In this document: positions 10,921 to 22,716 of the stretch, one piece after another
Position numbering within the stretch: the stretch's first letter is position 1
How the letters are laid out: each line of letters begins with the position of its first letter
NCBI RefSeq assembly: GCF_028640845.1
Contig: NC_080541.1
Coordinates: forward strand, 30,956,435 to 31,020,434
Direction: 5' to 3'
Length of the DNA stretch: 64,000 nucleotides
From: Ahaetulla prasina
Taxonomy: Eukaryota > Chordata > Lepidosauria > Squamata > Colubridae
Notes under the pieces: generated by a model
What the model was told of the DNA's origin: nothing
The model's input: only the letters and a program-made list of their open reading frames with translations
The model's database searches: none
Made by a program: the position numbers and the translations under genes

Positions 10921-11945
10921 ATAGGATAATCTTTTACTCTTATCTTATACTGTACAGGTGGTATCGTTCCTATAGTATAAATTCCAGATTGCTGTTGGTA
11001 AGGTAACTTGCTTCCAACACAAGACATATAGAAGGAGAGAGCAAAACCTAAATCCCATTTAAATATTCTCCATGTAAAATACAAAAATATGAGATAACTA
11101 TTCAGAGCAACATCACCATGTTGCTTTGATGAACAGCACAAAATGTTCAAATAATTTGTTTTCTTTTGCCACATCTTGATCTGTGATGAAAGTTTAACAG
11201 AGAAGCTAATAAAACGATTAGACCTTTGAAGATGACAGAAAGTGGTTATGGTAGCCCACCATACTTGGACTTCTTTCAAAACCATTGTGAATGGTGATAA
11301 TGAGAAGACTGCAGGATGTAACATTTAAAATTAGAACCACTGCTGAGCACACCGAATAGCTTGGGGAAAAGGCATAATCTGCAGAATCTTCAAAAATATA
11401 TAAAAGGGACATCCATTTGCTTTGTTAGGTTTTAGTTTAAAAACTACTTGCCTGGAAAATTAAATTAAATCATAAATGTCTTGCATTCAACCAGAAGTTA
11501 GGAAAGGAATCTAGAGGGCTTCTGACTAAAGAAGACTCATAGTTTTAAGAATACTCAGTTATAACACTCACCTATTTGATGGGCTTATGATTACTGAAAA
11601 AGAAATAGAAACTATGTGAAACCACTACAAGCAGCAATAGTAAATATGTACGTGGGATTTATTCTATAATGAAATTGCTTCTGTAGTTGCAGTTGTAGTT
11701 AGATAATGAAACCCAGTGTTCTTTTTCTTCATAAAGATTGACAAAATGTGGTGTGTTATAATTAGACCATGGAAGTAATTATTTGCAGGAAGTGAAGCTC
11801 AAATCTCCGTAGGAGAGTTATTCATTTATAACTTTTGTTTTAAGACTGACTAAAATCAACAATCAGCAATATGAGCTAAAGGTTATAGTAGCCGAAGGAC
11901 AGTCATCTTCTTTAATTAGATCTGTAACCCAGAAAAAGGGCAGCA
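10921..11945. other. Intergenic, no recognised feature
   Basis: AT-rich. The longest ORFs (149 and 64 codons, - strand) have no domain or plausible splice context. Confidence 0.4.
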
Positions 11946-11949
11946 CTTT

Positions 11950-12187
11950 ATTCTATTGCAACCACAAGCATAGGAACAGGTAGACATTGTCACATGTACT
12001 GGATGCTTTCAACTAGTGCAGGGGTCTGCAAACTTGGCTCTTTTAAGACCTGTGGACTTCAACTCCCAGAACTCTGGGAGTTGAAGTCCACAAGTCTTAA
12101 AAGAGCCAAGTTTGCAGACCCCTGCACTAGTTGAAAGCATCCAGTACATGTGACAATGTCTACCTGTTCCTATGCTTGTGGTTGCTG
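11950..12187. repeat. Large palindrome built from a MITE half plus flanking DNA
   Basis: Arms of about 115-120 nt are almost perfectly inverted around 12068. Each contains GCAACCACAAGCATAGGAAC, AGACATTGTCACATGTACTG, CTTTCAACTAGTGCAGGGGT and the MITE sequence (GGGAGTTGAAGTCCACAAGT on the right arm). The symmetry extends beyond the MITE ends into flanking DNA, so it arose by inverted duplication rather than from terminal inverted repeats alone. Confidence 0.8.
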
Positions 12188-12435
12188 GCTGAGGAACTCT
12201 GGGAGTTGAAGTCCACAGGTCTTAAAAGAGCCAAGTTTGCAGACCCCTGCACTAGTTGAAAGCATCCAGTACATGTGACAATGTCTACCTGTTCCTATGC
12301 TTGTGGTTGCTGGCTGAGGAACTCTGCGAGTTGAAGTCCACAAGTCTTAAAAGAGCCAAGTTTGCAGACCCCTGCACTAGTTGAAAGCATCCAGTACATG
12401 TGACAATGTCTACCTGTTCCTATGCTTGTGGTTGC
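12063..12435. repeat. 125-bp tandem array
   Basis: The landmark GCATCCAGTACATGTGACAA recurs at 12137, 12262 and 12387, giving a period of exactly 125 bp. Each unit holds a half MITE (GGGAGTTGAAGTCCACA...GCAGACCCCTG) plus the same unique spacer. The third unit is cut at 12435 by the gypsy element and resumes at 16942, running to about 17010. Confidence 0.88.
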
Positions 12436-12617
12436 TGAGTGTAATGTATCTTTAAAAGTTTTGGCGGGAAAATAGCACGTTGCTGATTGGTTGAAGCCTC
12501 CGGCTAAACTGTATATAAAGAGAGGTTTTTCCCAGCACTGGCTGCTGGGTTCACCATATAGTAAAGAGCTGTTGTCACTATCATGGTCTCCTGCCTCGTT
12601 ATTGCCCGAATCTAACA
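12436..12617 (+). repeat. 5' LTR of the gypsy element
   Basis: Contains TATATAAAG near 12512 (promoter) and ends CCCGAATCTAACA. Compared with the 3' LTR, the body differs by ATCATGG versus ATCCTGG near 12580. Confidence 0.9.
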
Positions 12618-12717
12618 CTGGCGACGAAGGTGGGATCTCGAGGCTAAGAGCGCCAGGAAAAGAGCTGAACTCACCAGGAAGACGCGAACCCAGCAAACAA
12701 GGGGCGGAAAGCAGCGA

Positions 12718-13617
12718 TGTCCGGCTACACACCGCCAGCGCCATTCGACCCAGCTAAGGAAAATGGGGTCATACATGGCTCGTTTGAGTGTTTCCTCGAG
12801 GCGAATGAACTTCAAGGAGTTTCAGACAACAGGAAGCGGCGTATTTCCTGAGCCACTGCGGTCCAGAAGTTTTCGACACCGCAGAATCCTGGCGGAGCCA
12901 ACGCCGGTACAGTCGGTACCGTGGCAAACTCTGCAGACTTTATTGAAAGCCCATTATGCACCAACGCCGTCCAAGTATGTGCAACGGTTGAATTCGGGAG
13001 CGCAGACAGCAAGAGGCGAGTCCATCAGCGCATACATGGCCGCCCTGAGGAAAGCCTCAAAACATTGCGAGTACGAGACTTGGATGAGGCATTGCTGGAG
13101 CAACTCATCCAGCGGGGTCAGGGACATCCGTTTGCGGAGGCGGCTGCTGTCTAAAAGCAACCTAACGCTGGCAACGCCTTGGGCGAAGCCAGGGCTCACG
13201 AGATGTCTACCCAAGCGGCGGAAACCCTACAAAAGCCGCTCGCCAACGGCTGGTGCGAAATCAACCCCGGTCCACAACGAGGAGATCCAGGCTGAGTCGG
13301 ACGGTGAGGAAGAGGAAGGAGTCTTCCACACCGGGAGGCCGGAGAAAGAAGACCGGGGTGATTGCGCAAGTTGCGGAGGGCAACACCAACGACAACAATG
13401 CAGATTTAAGGATGCAACGTCGTGGTGCGAAGGAAGGGCACCTAGCACAGGTCTGTCGAGCACCCCAACCTTCCGCCAAAATTCAAACCGACCAACCAGG
13501 CGGGAGCGGGCGGCCCGTGATTGGTCAATTCAAAAAGGCGCAGTTGAATCAGACTGTCGTGAGAGTGGGTCACGCATCAACACGCCTAGAAAAAATCTTT
13601 ACAAAGGCAAAGATTGA
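12718..13617 (+). pseudogene. gag remnant of the gypsy element
   Basis: Starts at ATG 12718 (MSGYTPPAPFD), meets a stop at 12847-12849, and continues in other frames. A capsid-like stretch (YVQRLNSGAQTARGESISAY) is followed by an acidic linker and one zinc-knuckle-like motif, CASCGGQHQRQQC (near 13360-13400). A second knuckle is split between frames near 13400-13460. Several small frameshifts separate the pieces. Gag packages element RNA in virus-like particles; this copy could not make an intact protein. Confidence 0.85.
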
Positions 13618-13619
13618 GG

Positions 13620-16600
13620 GGTGCCGTGCCGATTGGAGGTGGACACCGGCTCAGCGATCACGATCATGTCCTGGGACACTCTCGTGAGAGCCTTACCCGC
13701 CATCATAAGCGCAAGCTGCAACCACAGAAATTAAAGGTACAAGACTACCAGGGAATCGCATCCCTGTTCGAGGGGTAACGTCCGTCCACGTCGAGTATGG
13801 ACAATACAAGAAAACTCTGCCCATCACCATCGTCGATGGGACCCTGCCAAGCTTGTTGGGACTGGACTGGTTCTGAGCATTGGGCATGGGAGTGACTGGA
13901 ATCTTCAGAAACGAAGTCGACCTCAAAGACGCACTCGTCAAAGAATTTGGGGCGTTTTCAGAGACTGCCTGGGCAAGTACAGGGACCCCTATTTCTTTTA
14001 ACTTAGACCCCAAGTTGCCCTATCCGTCTAAAGGCTAGGAGGGTCCCGTTAGCCCTAAAGCCCAGGATTGACCGGGAACTGGACAAGCTAGTAAACCAGG
14101 GAATTCTAGTGCCAGTTGACCATGCTAAGTGGGAGACCCCTATAGTCACCCCAGTCAAACCGGACGGGTCGGTCCGGATTTGCGCTGACTACAAGGCAAC
14201 GCTTAACAAAGCGTTGCAAAGAGTGCTTACCCGTTCGGTGGTACAGCACTTACTGCACTCAATGGGGCAAGGGCAAGTTTTGCCAAGCTAGACTTGGCCC
14301 AAGCCTATCAACAGCTGCCCGTAGATAGCAGCACAGCGAGCGCAGACAATTGTGACTCACAGAGGGCTTTTAAGTGTACCCGGTTACAGTTTGGGGTTAG
14401 TGTGGCTCCAGGGTTATTTCAGAACCTAATGGAGCGGCTATTGCAGGGACTACCAGGGTGGTACCATACTTTGACGATGTACTGGTATCCGCTGAGAATC
14501 TAGAGGAATTAGGGTAAGGCTGCGAAAAGTTTTGGGCATTTTCCGGTCTGCCGGTCTCACAGTTAAACTGAACAAATGCCAGATCGGGGTTGAGTCTGTG
14601 GAATTCCTGGGCTACGGATAGACAGGAAGGATTCACCCACTGAGAGCAAGGTACGGGCCATCAGGAAGGCCCCGGTTCCAAAGAACAAAACGGAGTTACA
14701 GGCATTCTTAGGTCTGGTCAACTTCTACGCGGTATTCTTAAGGAATAAGGCAACAGTAGCCGAGCCGCTGCATAAATTACTAGCAAAGACGGCTGCATGG
14801 TCTTGGGGAAAGGCGGAAGCTAGGGCATTCGAAGGGTAAAGAATCTCCTATCGGTGATAGCCTCCTTATCCAATACAATGGCACGCTGCCATTAGTGTTA
14901 AGCTGCGATGCATCTCCCTATGGGGTGGGGGCTGTGCTCAGCCACAGGTTACCAAATGGCACAGAAGCCCCTATTGCATATTACTCCCGAACCATGTCAT
15001 CAACTGAAAGGAATTATAGCCAGCTTGATAAGGAAGCCTTGGCTATAGTCTCCGGAGTAAAGAAATTCCATGAATATGTATTTGGTCGTGATTTTGAAAT
15101 CATCACGGACCATAGACCTTTGCTAGGTCTGTTGGCAGGCGACCGCCCAACGCCCGTGGCACTTTCGCCCAGACTGACCCGATGGACTATCTTCCTGGCA
15201 GCGTATTCTTACAAATTACTACACCGGCCAGGAAAGGAATTAGGGCATGCAGACGCCCTGAGCAGATGCCCGTTACCAGAGACTATCGAAGACCCCACTC
15301 CGGGGATACCAGTTCTGCTAATTGACTCTTTGGACTCTGGCCCAGTCACATCCAAAGAGGTGGCTCGGGCTTCGTATAAGGACATTACAATAAGAACTGT
15401 GATTGGTTGGGTACAAAGAGGTTGGCCCCGCTGCGCCGGGCGAGCGTTTTAAAGAGTTTGTAAAAAAACGTGGGGAACTCTCAGCTCAAGGGGGGTGCCT
15501 GCTATGGGGGGATCGAGTGGTGATCCCGGAGAAATTGAGGAAAAAGGTATTGGATCTCCTTCACGAAGGCCACCCAGGGATCGTGAGAATGAAGGGTCTA
15601 GCGAGAAGCTATGTGTGGTGGCCCTTAATGGACTCGGAAATTGCTGAAGGGTAGGAAATGCCAGGCCTGCCAGGAGTCCAGACCGCTACCCCAACGGCCC
15701 CGATTCGGGAATGGGAGAGACCCCAGGGCCCTGGTCTAGGATCCATATCGATTTTGCCGGCCCTTCCACGGCCAAACCTTTCTGGTAGTAGTCGATGCCT
15801 ACTCCAAATGGCTGGAAATCATTCTCATGAGATCCATGACAGCCGAGGCCGTGATTTCAGTCCCACGGCACCTATTTGTAACCCACGGGTTGCCCGACAC
15901 GTTAGTCTCCGATAACGGCCCGCAATTCACGGCAACCCAGTTTGAAGGATATTTGGCAGAAGAGGGCATCCGGCATGTCCTCTCGGCGCCTTTCCACCCT
16001 GCGACGAATGGCCTTGCAGAACGTTCCGTTCGGGCGCAAAGAAGCATTGTCCAGAATCAGGCCAGGCGACTGGCAAACAAAAATCGATACCTTCCTGGCA
16101 GTCCAACACAGAACCCCTGTGTCACAACTGGCAGAAGCCCGCAGAGCTATTAATGGGTCGGAAGCTCAGGTGCCCACTAGACCGCTTAAACCCAAACTAC
16201 ACACCAGACGGGTACAAAGGGACCCAGGGTAAAACAAGAGGCATGGCAGTAGGCGACCTAGTGTGGGCACCCAACTACGGCGAGGGTCCGACCTGGGTAA
16301 CAGGAAGAGTCCTAGAGATAACAGGACCAAAATCATATCTAGTAGAGATAGAGGATGGCCGGGTATGGAAGTGCCACATAGACCAGATAAGGAAACGTAT
16401 AACCGATAAATCAGAAACAGACATAACAGGCCCTGACTACCCAACGTTTGAATCTACAGCTGACTCAAACCCGGGGCAAACGCGGGACTTATCTGAGTTC
16501 CAGGAGGTCCAGCGACACCAACCGGCCCATCCTGAAGACAGCGGGGACGACTCTACAAATAATCCAGGGCCGGATGGCCTAGAGGAGGAGCTGAGAGGAA

Positions 16601-16707
16601 CAAACAGTCCCTCCGGTCAGCTCGACTCACTCCCAGAAAGTGAATTGCGCAGGTCCGAAAGAGTCAGGAGACGCCCAGTCTACCTGCGTGATTACGTAGA
16701 AAAATAA
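13620..16707 (+). pseudogene. pol remnant (protease, RT, RNase H, integrase) of the gypsy element
   Basis: Protease shows VDTGSAITIM near 13638. RT shows [20 protein letters not shown] at 14127, [13 protein letters not shown] at 14288 and a YFDDVL catalytic box near 14467 in a different frame. RNase H is the best preserved block (14895-15300: LSCDASPYGVGAVLSHRL, ITDHRPLLGL and HADALSRCPLP). Integrase shows the zinc-binding region near 15560-15660, a DAYSKWLEI block near 15797 and DNGPQFTATQF near 15912. A C-terminal GPKSYLVEIEDGRVWKCHID stretch follows at 16333. Stops and frameshifts separate nearly every domain, including a stop after GLDWF near 13874. Non-functional as read. Confidence 0.9.
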
Positions 16708-16754
16708 GATGCTAATTTTATGCAAATATTGGTAAAGTGTTTTCTGGGAGGGAA

Positions 16755-16936
16755 GGAGTGTAATGTATCTTTAAAAGTTTTGGCGGGAAAATAGCACGTT
16801 GCTGATTGGTTGAAGCCTCCGGCTAAACTGTATATAAAGAGAGGTTTTTCCCAGCACTGGCTGCTGGGTTCACCATATAGTAAAGAGCTGTTGTCACTAT
16901 CCTGGTCTCCTGCCTCGTTATTGCCCGAATCTAACA
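16755..16936 (+). repeat. 3' LTR of the gypsy element
   Basis: Same length and almost the same sequence as the 5' LTR. It is followed directly by GTTGC and the interrupted tandem unit. Confidence 0.9.
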
Positions 16937-17339
16937 GTTGCTGGCTGAGGAACTCTGGGAGTTGAAGTCCACAGGTCATAAAAGAGCCAAGTTTGCAGAC
17001 CCCTGCACTAGTGAAATAGATAGAAACCCAAGAACAAAATTGTTAGTTATAGTTACTCACCTAAATTAAGTGATCTAATTTTTACACATGCTGGGAATTG
17101 GAATTTACAAATAGGTCACATTTAAATGTACAGCTTTATATGTGCTGGAATTATTTTGTAGGCAAATTGAACCATTTCTGCATCCAATCTGAAATCATGC
17201 TCACAATGCTTGAACTCTGTTTTCAGATATGAATTCTCCACAATTATATTTCAGTTTCCATTACCAAGGTTTAGAGTTCAGCCAATCTATCCAATGGAGA
17301 GCAGAAAAGCAGGTCTAACAGCAGGAATTTAAGGTGAGT

Positions 17340-17777
17340 AGAGAGGGCCCTTTAAGAGTGTCGGTCTGACATAATTAAGGGGGGAGGGGAGATTAATGTT
17401 TTGAAACAGGAATGTTTAAGCGTGAACTCTAACGGACATTGCATTCCTGATATGATTGACAGCCAGAGACCTGCGGAAGAAGATTACCATGGGACCCCGG
17501 GAAGGAGCTGGCATTGGACCAGACCTGATGACCTCTTGGGAAAGAGGAGGGAGTAATAGGGGGGATATAGATTGTTAGCCATATTTTGTCTCTGATTCAA
17601 CTTAACACTGCTGCTATCCAGATGTACCTAGTAAAAGTACTTTTCTTTATTTGCAAATGAAGTCAAGGTGTATTCTTTCCTAGATATAATCAGAGGCAGC
17701 CTGACAGATGGCCTTTCTGCCTCACTTTCCGAGTCAGTTTCTGGCAGGGCCCCGGCTCGGGGGGCGCAGACACAACA
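17340..17777 (-). mobile_element. LTR-like fragment
   Basis: On the - strand it begins TGTTGTGTCTGCGCCCCCC, like the solo LTR at 8387-8937 (TGTTGTGACCC), and shares a GACTCGGAAAGTGAGGC-type stretch. AATAAAGAAAAGTA follows as a candidate poly(A) signal. The far end and any target duplication are not clear. Confidence 0.5.
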
Positions 17778-17778
17778 A

Positions 17779-18012
17779 CAGGGGTGAAATCCAGCAGGTT
17801 CTGACAGGTACTGGAGAACCAATATCAGAAATTTTGAGCAGTTTGGAGAACCGGTAGCAGAAAAATTGAGTCGTTTGGAGAACTGGCAAAACCACCTCTG
17901 GCTGGCCCCCGAGTTGGGTGGGAATGGAGATTTTGCAGTATCCTTCCCCTGCCACACCCACCAAGCCACACACACAGAACCGGTAGTATAAAAAAATTGG
18001 ATTTCACCACTG
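17779..18012. mobile_element. hAT non-autonomous element (ACCGGTTC group)
   Basis: Starts CAGGGGTGAAATCCAGCAGG and ends TTGGATTTCACCACTG. The interior (AGTATCCTTCCCCTGCCAC and CACAGAACCGGTAGTA) matches the element at 5892-6167. I could not find a convincing 8-bp duplication. Confidence 0.7.
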
Positions 18013-18278
18013 GAACAGCTTCCACCCTACTGGATTTTGAAAGGCCCTGAAGTTGGGGCTTTTTACCCAAGCCTTTGGCAAGGACCATTGGTACCCCTTT
18101 TCTTCCTTTCCCTTGTCCCCCTTAATGTTTGTTTCTTTGCCCATCTTTTGTTTGCTTTGTTTCTTGCACTGTAGCATTGCTGGAAGTCACGTAGCATACA
18201 CATTTAATAAATTATGAGTGAATTATAATTGAAAGTGTATAATACAAGCAAAATGAGCAAAAGTTGAGAAGTATGGAC

Positions 18279-18280
<2 letters not shown>

Positions 18281-18316
<36 letters not shown>
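18281..18316. repeat. (TTA)n microsatellite at a LINE 3' tail
   Basis: About 12 ATT/TTA triplets abut the 3' end of the CR1-type LINE, consistent with expansion of its A/T-rich tail. Confidence 0.9.
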
Positions 18317-18324
<8 letters not shown>

Positions 18325-19915
18325 TATTCGATTTTTATACCGCCCTTCTCCCGAAGGACTCAGGGCGGTGTACAGCCAAAAATAAAAACAAGCAATGCAA
18401 TATACAATTTAAAATACAAATTAAAAAACTTATTTTATAATTGGCCTAAAAAACTTTAAAATATATAAAACTAAAACCCCATTAAAATTAATAGTAAATA
18501 ATTTAAAATCAATAAAATTTAAGCCAGCCCCGCGCGAATGAAAAGATGTGTCTTCAGTTCGCGGCGGAAGGTCCGAAGGTCAGGTATTTGGCGTAAACCC
18601 GGGGGAAGCTCGTTCCAGAGTGTGGGAGCCCCCACAGAGAAGGACCTTCCCCTGGGGGCCGCCAGCCGACATTGCTTGGCGGACGGCACCCTGAGAAGTC
18701 CCTCTCTGTGAGCGTACGGGTCGGTGGGAGGCATATGGTAACAGCAGGCGGTCCCGTAAGTACCCAGGCCCTAAGCCATGGAGCGCTTTAAAGGTAGTGA
18801 CCAAAACCTTAAAGTGCACTCGAAGGCCACAGATAGCCAGTGCAGTCTGCGCAGGAGGCGGTGTTATATGGGAGCTACGTAGCTCCTCTATCACCAGCGC
18901 AGCTGCATTCTGGACTAACTGAAGCCTCCGAGTGCACCTCAAGGAGCCCCATGTAGAGAGCATTACAATAATCCAGCGAGAGGTAGCAGGCGCATGAGTG
19001 ACTGTGCACAAGGCATCCCGATCAAGGAAGGCGCAACTGCCGAACCAGGCGAACCTGGTGGAAGGCCCTCCTGGAGCGGCCGTCAAATGATCTTCAAACA
19101 ACAGCCGTTCATCCAGGAGGACACCTAAGTTCGCACCCTATCCTTTGGGGCCAATAACTCGCCCCCAACAGCCAGCTGCGGCTGCAGCTGACTGAATCGG
19201 GGTGCCGGCATCCACCGCCACTCCGTCTTGGAGGGATTAAGCTTGGGCCTGGTTCTCCCCATCCAGGCCCCTACCGCTTCCAAACACTGGGACAGCACTT
19301 CAACAGCTTCATTGGGGTGGCCTGGGGTGGAAAAGTACAGCTGGGTGTCATCAGCGTACAGCTGGTATCTCACCCCAAAGCCACTGATGATCTCACCCAA
19401 CGGCTTCATATAGATGTTGAACAGAAGGGGCGAGAGGATCGACCCCTGCGGCACCCCACAAGTGAGGCACCTCGCAGTCGACCTCTGCCCCCCTGTCAAC
19501 ACCGTCTGCGACCGGTCAGAGAGATAGGAGGAGAACCACCGATACACGGTGCCTCCCACTCCCAATCCCCCCAACCGGCGCAGCAAGATACCATGGTCGA
19601 TGGTATCAAAAGCCGCTGAGAGGTCTAATAGGACCAGGGCAGAGGAATAACCCCTGTCCCTGTCCCTCCAGAGATCATCCACCAATGCGACCAAAGCTGT
19701 CTCCGTGCTGTATCCAGGTCAGAAGCCGGACTGGAACGGGTCTAGATAGATGGCTTCATCCAGGTATTGGGGTAGCTGTCGCGCCACAGCACTCTCTACA
19801 ACCTTCGCAACAAAGCGAAGGTTGGAGACTGGACGATAATTACCCAAAATAGCTGGGTCCAGGGAGGGCTTCTTGAGGAGGGGTCTCACTAGATTGGACT
19901 TCTCCAGCAGAACAC
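18281..19915 (-). mobile_element. CR1-type LINE, 5'-truncated, - strand
   Basis: Sister of the copy at 7205-9700. The - strand frame (19694 to 19125) reads LDLSAAFDTIDHGILLRRL, GVPQGSILSPLLFNIYMKPL and LYADDTQLYFST. The C-terminal part (HITPPPAQTALAI-like) follows in other frames to about 18580. The 3' UTR has the CGCCCTGAGTCCTTCGGGAG block and passes into a (TTA/TAA)n microsatellite tail at 18281-18316. The frame shifts near 19125, so the copy is inactive. Confidence 0.9.
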
Positions 19916-20309
19916 TGAGAAAAGCATCAATGTGAGAGAGTAAGTTTATTGATTAAGAGAAATTTCATAATAAAGTGAACAGACTTGAACACTTTATAGG
20001 TAAGTCCTCAGTTTATCATTGTTACAATGAATTTCTGTTGCAAAGAGTGGCGGTTGTAAAGCATGATATCACATGATTGCATTGCTTAGCAATGGCAATT
20101 CCAGCATTTCTCAGTTGTTAGATAGGGACCAACACCAATCTAAGTCGCTCTGGGTTTGATCCCATCCAGCCCCAAGTCCAAGCCTTGGTTCTGTCATAGT
20201 AAGGGGCTATCTCCCCTTCAACCCCCCCCCCCAGTTCTGTATGCTACCCCTTTGGCTGCCCTGCACCCTGCCTTGCATTGGCAAGAAGCCTGTAATGGAA
20301 TGTGTAGAG

Positions 20310-20431
20310 CAGGAGTCTACACTCTGGAGACTTCTGGAGGACTTCAACTGCCAGAATTCAGCAAAGCTGGCTGGGTAATTCTGGGAGTTGAAGTCCGCCA
20401 GGCTTAAAGTTGCCAAGGTTGGAGTCCCCAG
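20310..20431. mobile_element. hAT MITE, 122 bp, perfect 8-bp target duplication
   Basis: CAGGAGTCTACACTC start and AAGGTTGGAGTCCCCAG end. Identical GTGTAGAG flanks lie at 20302-20309 and 20432-20439. Same family as 4145-4250. Confidence 0.85.
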
Positions 20432-21341
20432 GTGTAGAGGACCTTGTGAACGGAGGGAAAGAGATGCTGCCTGGGAAGGCTCAGACAAGAGAGGGAGGAG
20501 CCCACAGTCATTTAACAGTCAAAGAAAGAAACTTAGGAAGGACTCTCCATAATTGATCAAGTGGCTAAAAGTGGTAGCAGGAAGTCTATACCTTCAGACT
20601 TGTAAGATTCTGTACAAATACAGCCTTTACAATTGAATAGAATTAGCTCATATATCATGTTGTCCTGCCTAGTTTAACTAGGTGGGCTCACATACCCCAG
20701 AATACATGGCTCTGAGGCTACATGGTGTGCTTTGATTCTGGAGCTCCAAGAAGCCCCTGAGCTGCAGAGCAGCCCAAAGCCACAGCCGCCCCTAGCATCT
20801 GCAGCTGCCCCAGCCTGGCCAGAAAGTGCGGTGCAGAGTCACAGTCACCCTCATTACCCTGTATTCTGCAGCTCCTGCTGCCCCAACTGACCTTTGCAGT
20901 TTTTTTGTTCACTACTGATGTGGTATGCTTGCCTTGTCCATTTGCAAGGAAGCTGATTGTCACACAAGGCCATCTTCCCCAGATATTGCAAGGAAGCCAC
21001 AACCAATACGCAACCTTGGGAAGAAAGCCTTGTGTAGCCAGCAGCTGCTTCACGAAAGGCCAGGCATGTGTGGCAACCAACAGGAACAAGAAAATGACAA
21101 AAACAGCTAAGGTGGCAGAGACCACAGAGTGAAAGGACCAAAAGGGAATAAAAGGGGGAAGAGATAGGTGGGTGGATGTACTTAAAGCACTTTGCAGTTG
21201 TGAGTGCAGGCTGCCAAATGCCTGAATTTTAATCATGTGATTGCAGTGGCGCTACAATGGCTGTAACTTTCAATGCTACTGTAACTGCTGAATGTTTGGT
21301 TGCAAGTTGAAAGCTACTTTAGTATTAGCAATTGACCAGAG

Positions 21342-21467
21342 CAGGAGTCTCCAACCTGAGCCACTTTAAGACTTGTGGATTTCAACTCCCAGAATTCCTC
21401 AGCCAGCTTTGGAATTCTGGAAGTTGAAGTCCACAAGTCTTAAAGTGGCCAAGGTTGGAGACCCCTG
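21342..21467. mobile_element. hAT MITE, 126 bp
   Basis: CAGGAGTCTCCAACCTGAGC start and its inverse at the end (GTTGGAGACCCCTG). It contains the shared TGGACTTCAACTCCCAGAAT-type core. Flanks GACCAGAG and GTCCAGAT match at 6 of 8. Confidence 0.8.
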
Positions 21468-22470
21468 GTCCAGATTCATGTACTTGAGGTAGATAGCCAT
21501 ATTACATTAATACCAAAATTTGAACCAAAGTAAAATTGGAAGTTGGTTCCCATTAATTTGATCACAGTATCATAGGTTGCAAGTAAAACATCTATGAGAA
21601 CAAATGGAATATGTAGAAAATGGTTTAAAATTGTGCATGGACTAAAATGACAATATGGATGTCATTGGTTGCTTAGTGTAGTTATAGTTAGTATAGTTAA
21701 TGAGTATATAAGGTGTTGGATTGGAACATGAATGTATTTGTATTCTGTATACAGATGATACATGCTGTTGGCTGAAAATTATTTTAGGAAATATTTGACA
21801 GTATGAATCAAAAACATGAATTTTGTTTGAAGGTAAAATAGAGTGTATAATATCTATCTCATAAATGTTTATTAAAGAATGAAAAATCAATGGAGAAAAA
21901 AATTAAGATACAAAAATACTGGTAACATTTGGATAGAAAAGTGATTTATGAACATAAATGTTTGTCTGAAAATGGCTCAAGACTGTACTTTTGTCTACTT
22001 TGCTCAGTGAAAGGAAGGATTAGACACATCAAAAAGAACGGTAAAAGCATTTGACTAAAGTGAGATCCTTAGTATCTACATGAGAGAATAAAGGAAGGTA
22101 AGTCTAGAATAAATAGGCACTGGATGAATAAGGATTGAAGGCAAATGTGAATAATGGGTATGAAAGAAGCGTGCTGTGGTTTGAAAATACAAAGTATGAG
22201 GATTAAATCACAAAGGAAAATATATGACACATAAACATGCTAAGGGGAAGACAGAGAAAGAAGTTAGATGGAGTTGATGAAATTCTCACGAAAGAACAGT
22301 GACAACGTTAAAAAAACAAAATGTAATGTATGAAGTATTGGTATATTCAAGATTAATTTTTTCTTTCACCTCCTGCCTTTTAATTTTTTTGCTCACTACT
22401 GTTCATTTTCTCACTTTATATAACACTTCACCCCGAAAGGCATGTATGTGGACTTTACAGGAAGTTATCA
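21468..22470. other. Intergenic, no recognised feature
   Basis: AT-rich DNA without coding or repeat hallmarks that I can name. Confidence 0.4.
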
Positions 22471-22474
22471 GTAA

Positions 22475-22645
22475 GTGAGAGCCACTTTGGTGTAGTGGTT
22501 TAAGGCATCAGATGGCTGGGAAACAGATCATGAGTTCAAAGCCCACTTTGTGTATCAAGCCAGCTGGATGACCTTAGGTCAGCCCTAGGAAGGAGTTAAT
22601 GGCAAACCACTTCTGAACTGTTTCTGAGACTCCAACACAACTGAA
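22475..22645 (+). mobile_element. tRNA-derived SINE (Sauria/MIR-like head)
   Basis: Box A-like TTTGGTGTAGTGGTTTAAGG, then a box B-like GAGTTCAAAGCCC, then CAGCTGGATGACCTTAGGTC, the CTGGGTGACCTTGGG-type motif of Sauria SINEs and related families. Divergent. Confidence 0.6.
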
Positions 22646-22716
22646 CGGAAGAAAAAAAATCAGTAAATTAATTTGTTCATCAGGAAACTTTTACAGTATA
22701 TAAATCAACACAGTGC

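Larger units (their letters stand above)
12436..16936 (+). mobile_element. Ty3/gypsy LTR retrotransposon, full length, ORFs broken
   Basis: Two 182-bp LTRs (12436-12617 and 16755-16936) bracket gag, protease, RT, RNase H and integrase remnants in the usual Ty3/gypsy order. Flanks carry GTTGC on both sides (12431-12435 and 16937-16941). A likely primer-binding site starts TGGCGACGAAGG right after the 5' LTR, and a purine-rich tract (GGGAGGGAAGG) precedes the 3' LTR. The LTRs differ at only one or two positions by eye, yet gag and pol contain many stops and frameshifts. It lies inside a 125-bp tandem array. LTR ends are uncertain by up to 3 bp because the first base differs between copies (TGAGTG and GGAGTG). 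Confidence 0.93.

Noticed and set aside
10875..11324. 149-codon - strand ORF as a host gene
   Set aside because: No recognisable domain, no splice partners and skewed AT-rich composition. Chance length is plausible.
12063..12435. CRISPR-like regularly spaced repeats
   Set aside because: The 125-bp period is a simple tandem duplication in a vertebrate genome. The spacers are identical, not unique.
13253..13687. Separate 144-codon gene within the gypsy element
   Set aside because: It is the gag zinc-knuckle region seen in a shifted frame, part of the broken gag.
20718..21236. 172-codon - strand ORF as a host gene
   Set aside because: Hydrophobic Leu/Ala/Phe-rich read overlapped by ORFs on both strands, with no family resemblance I can name. 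Kept as unproven.
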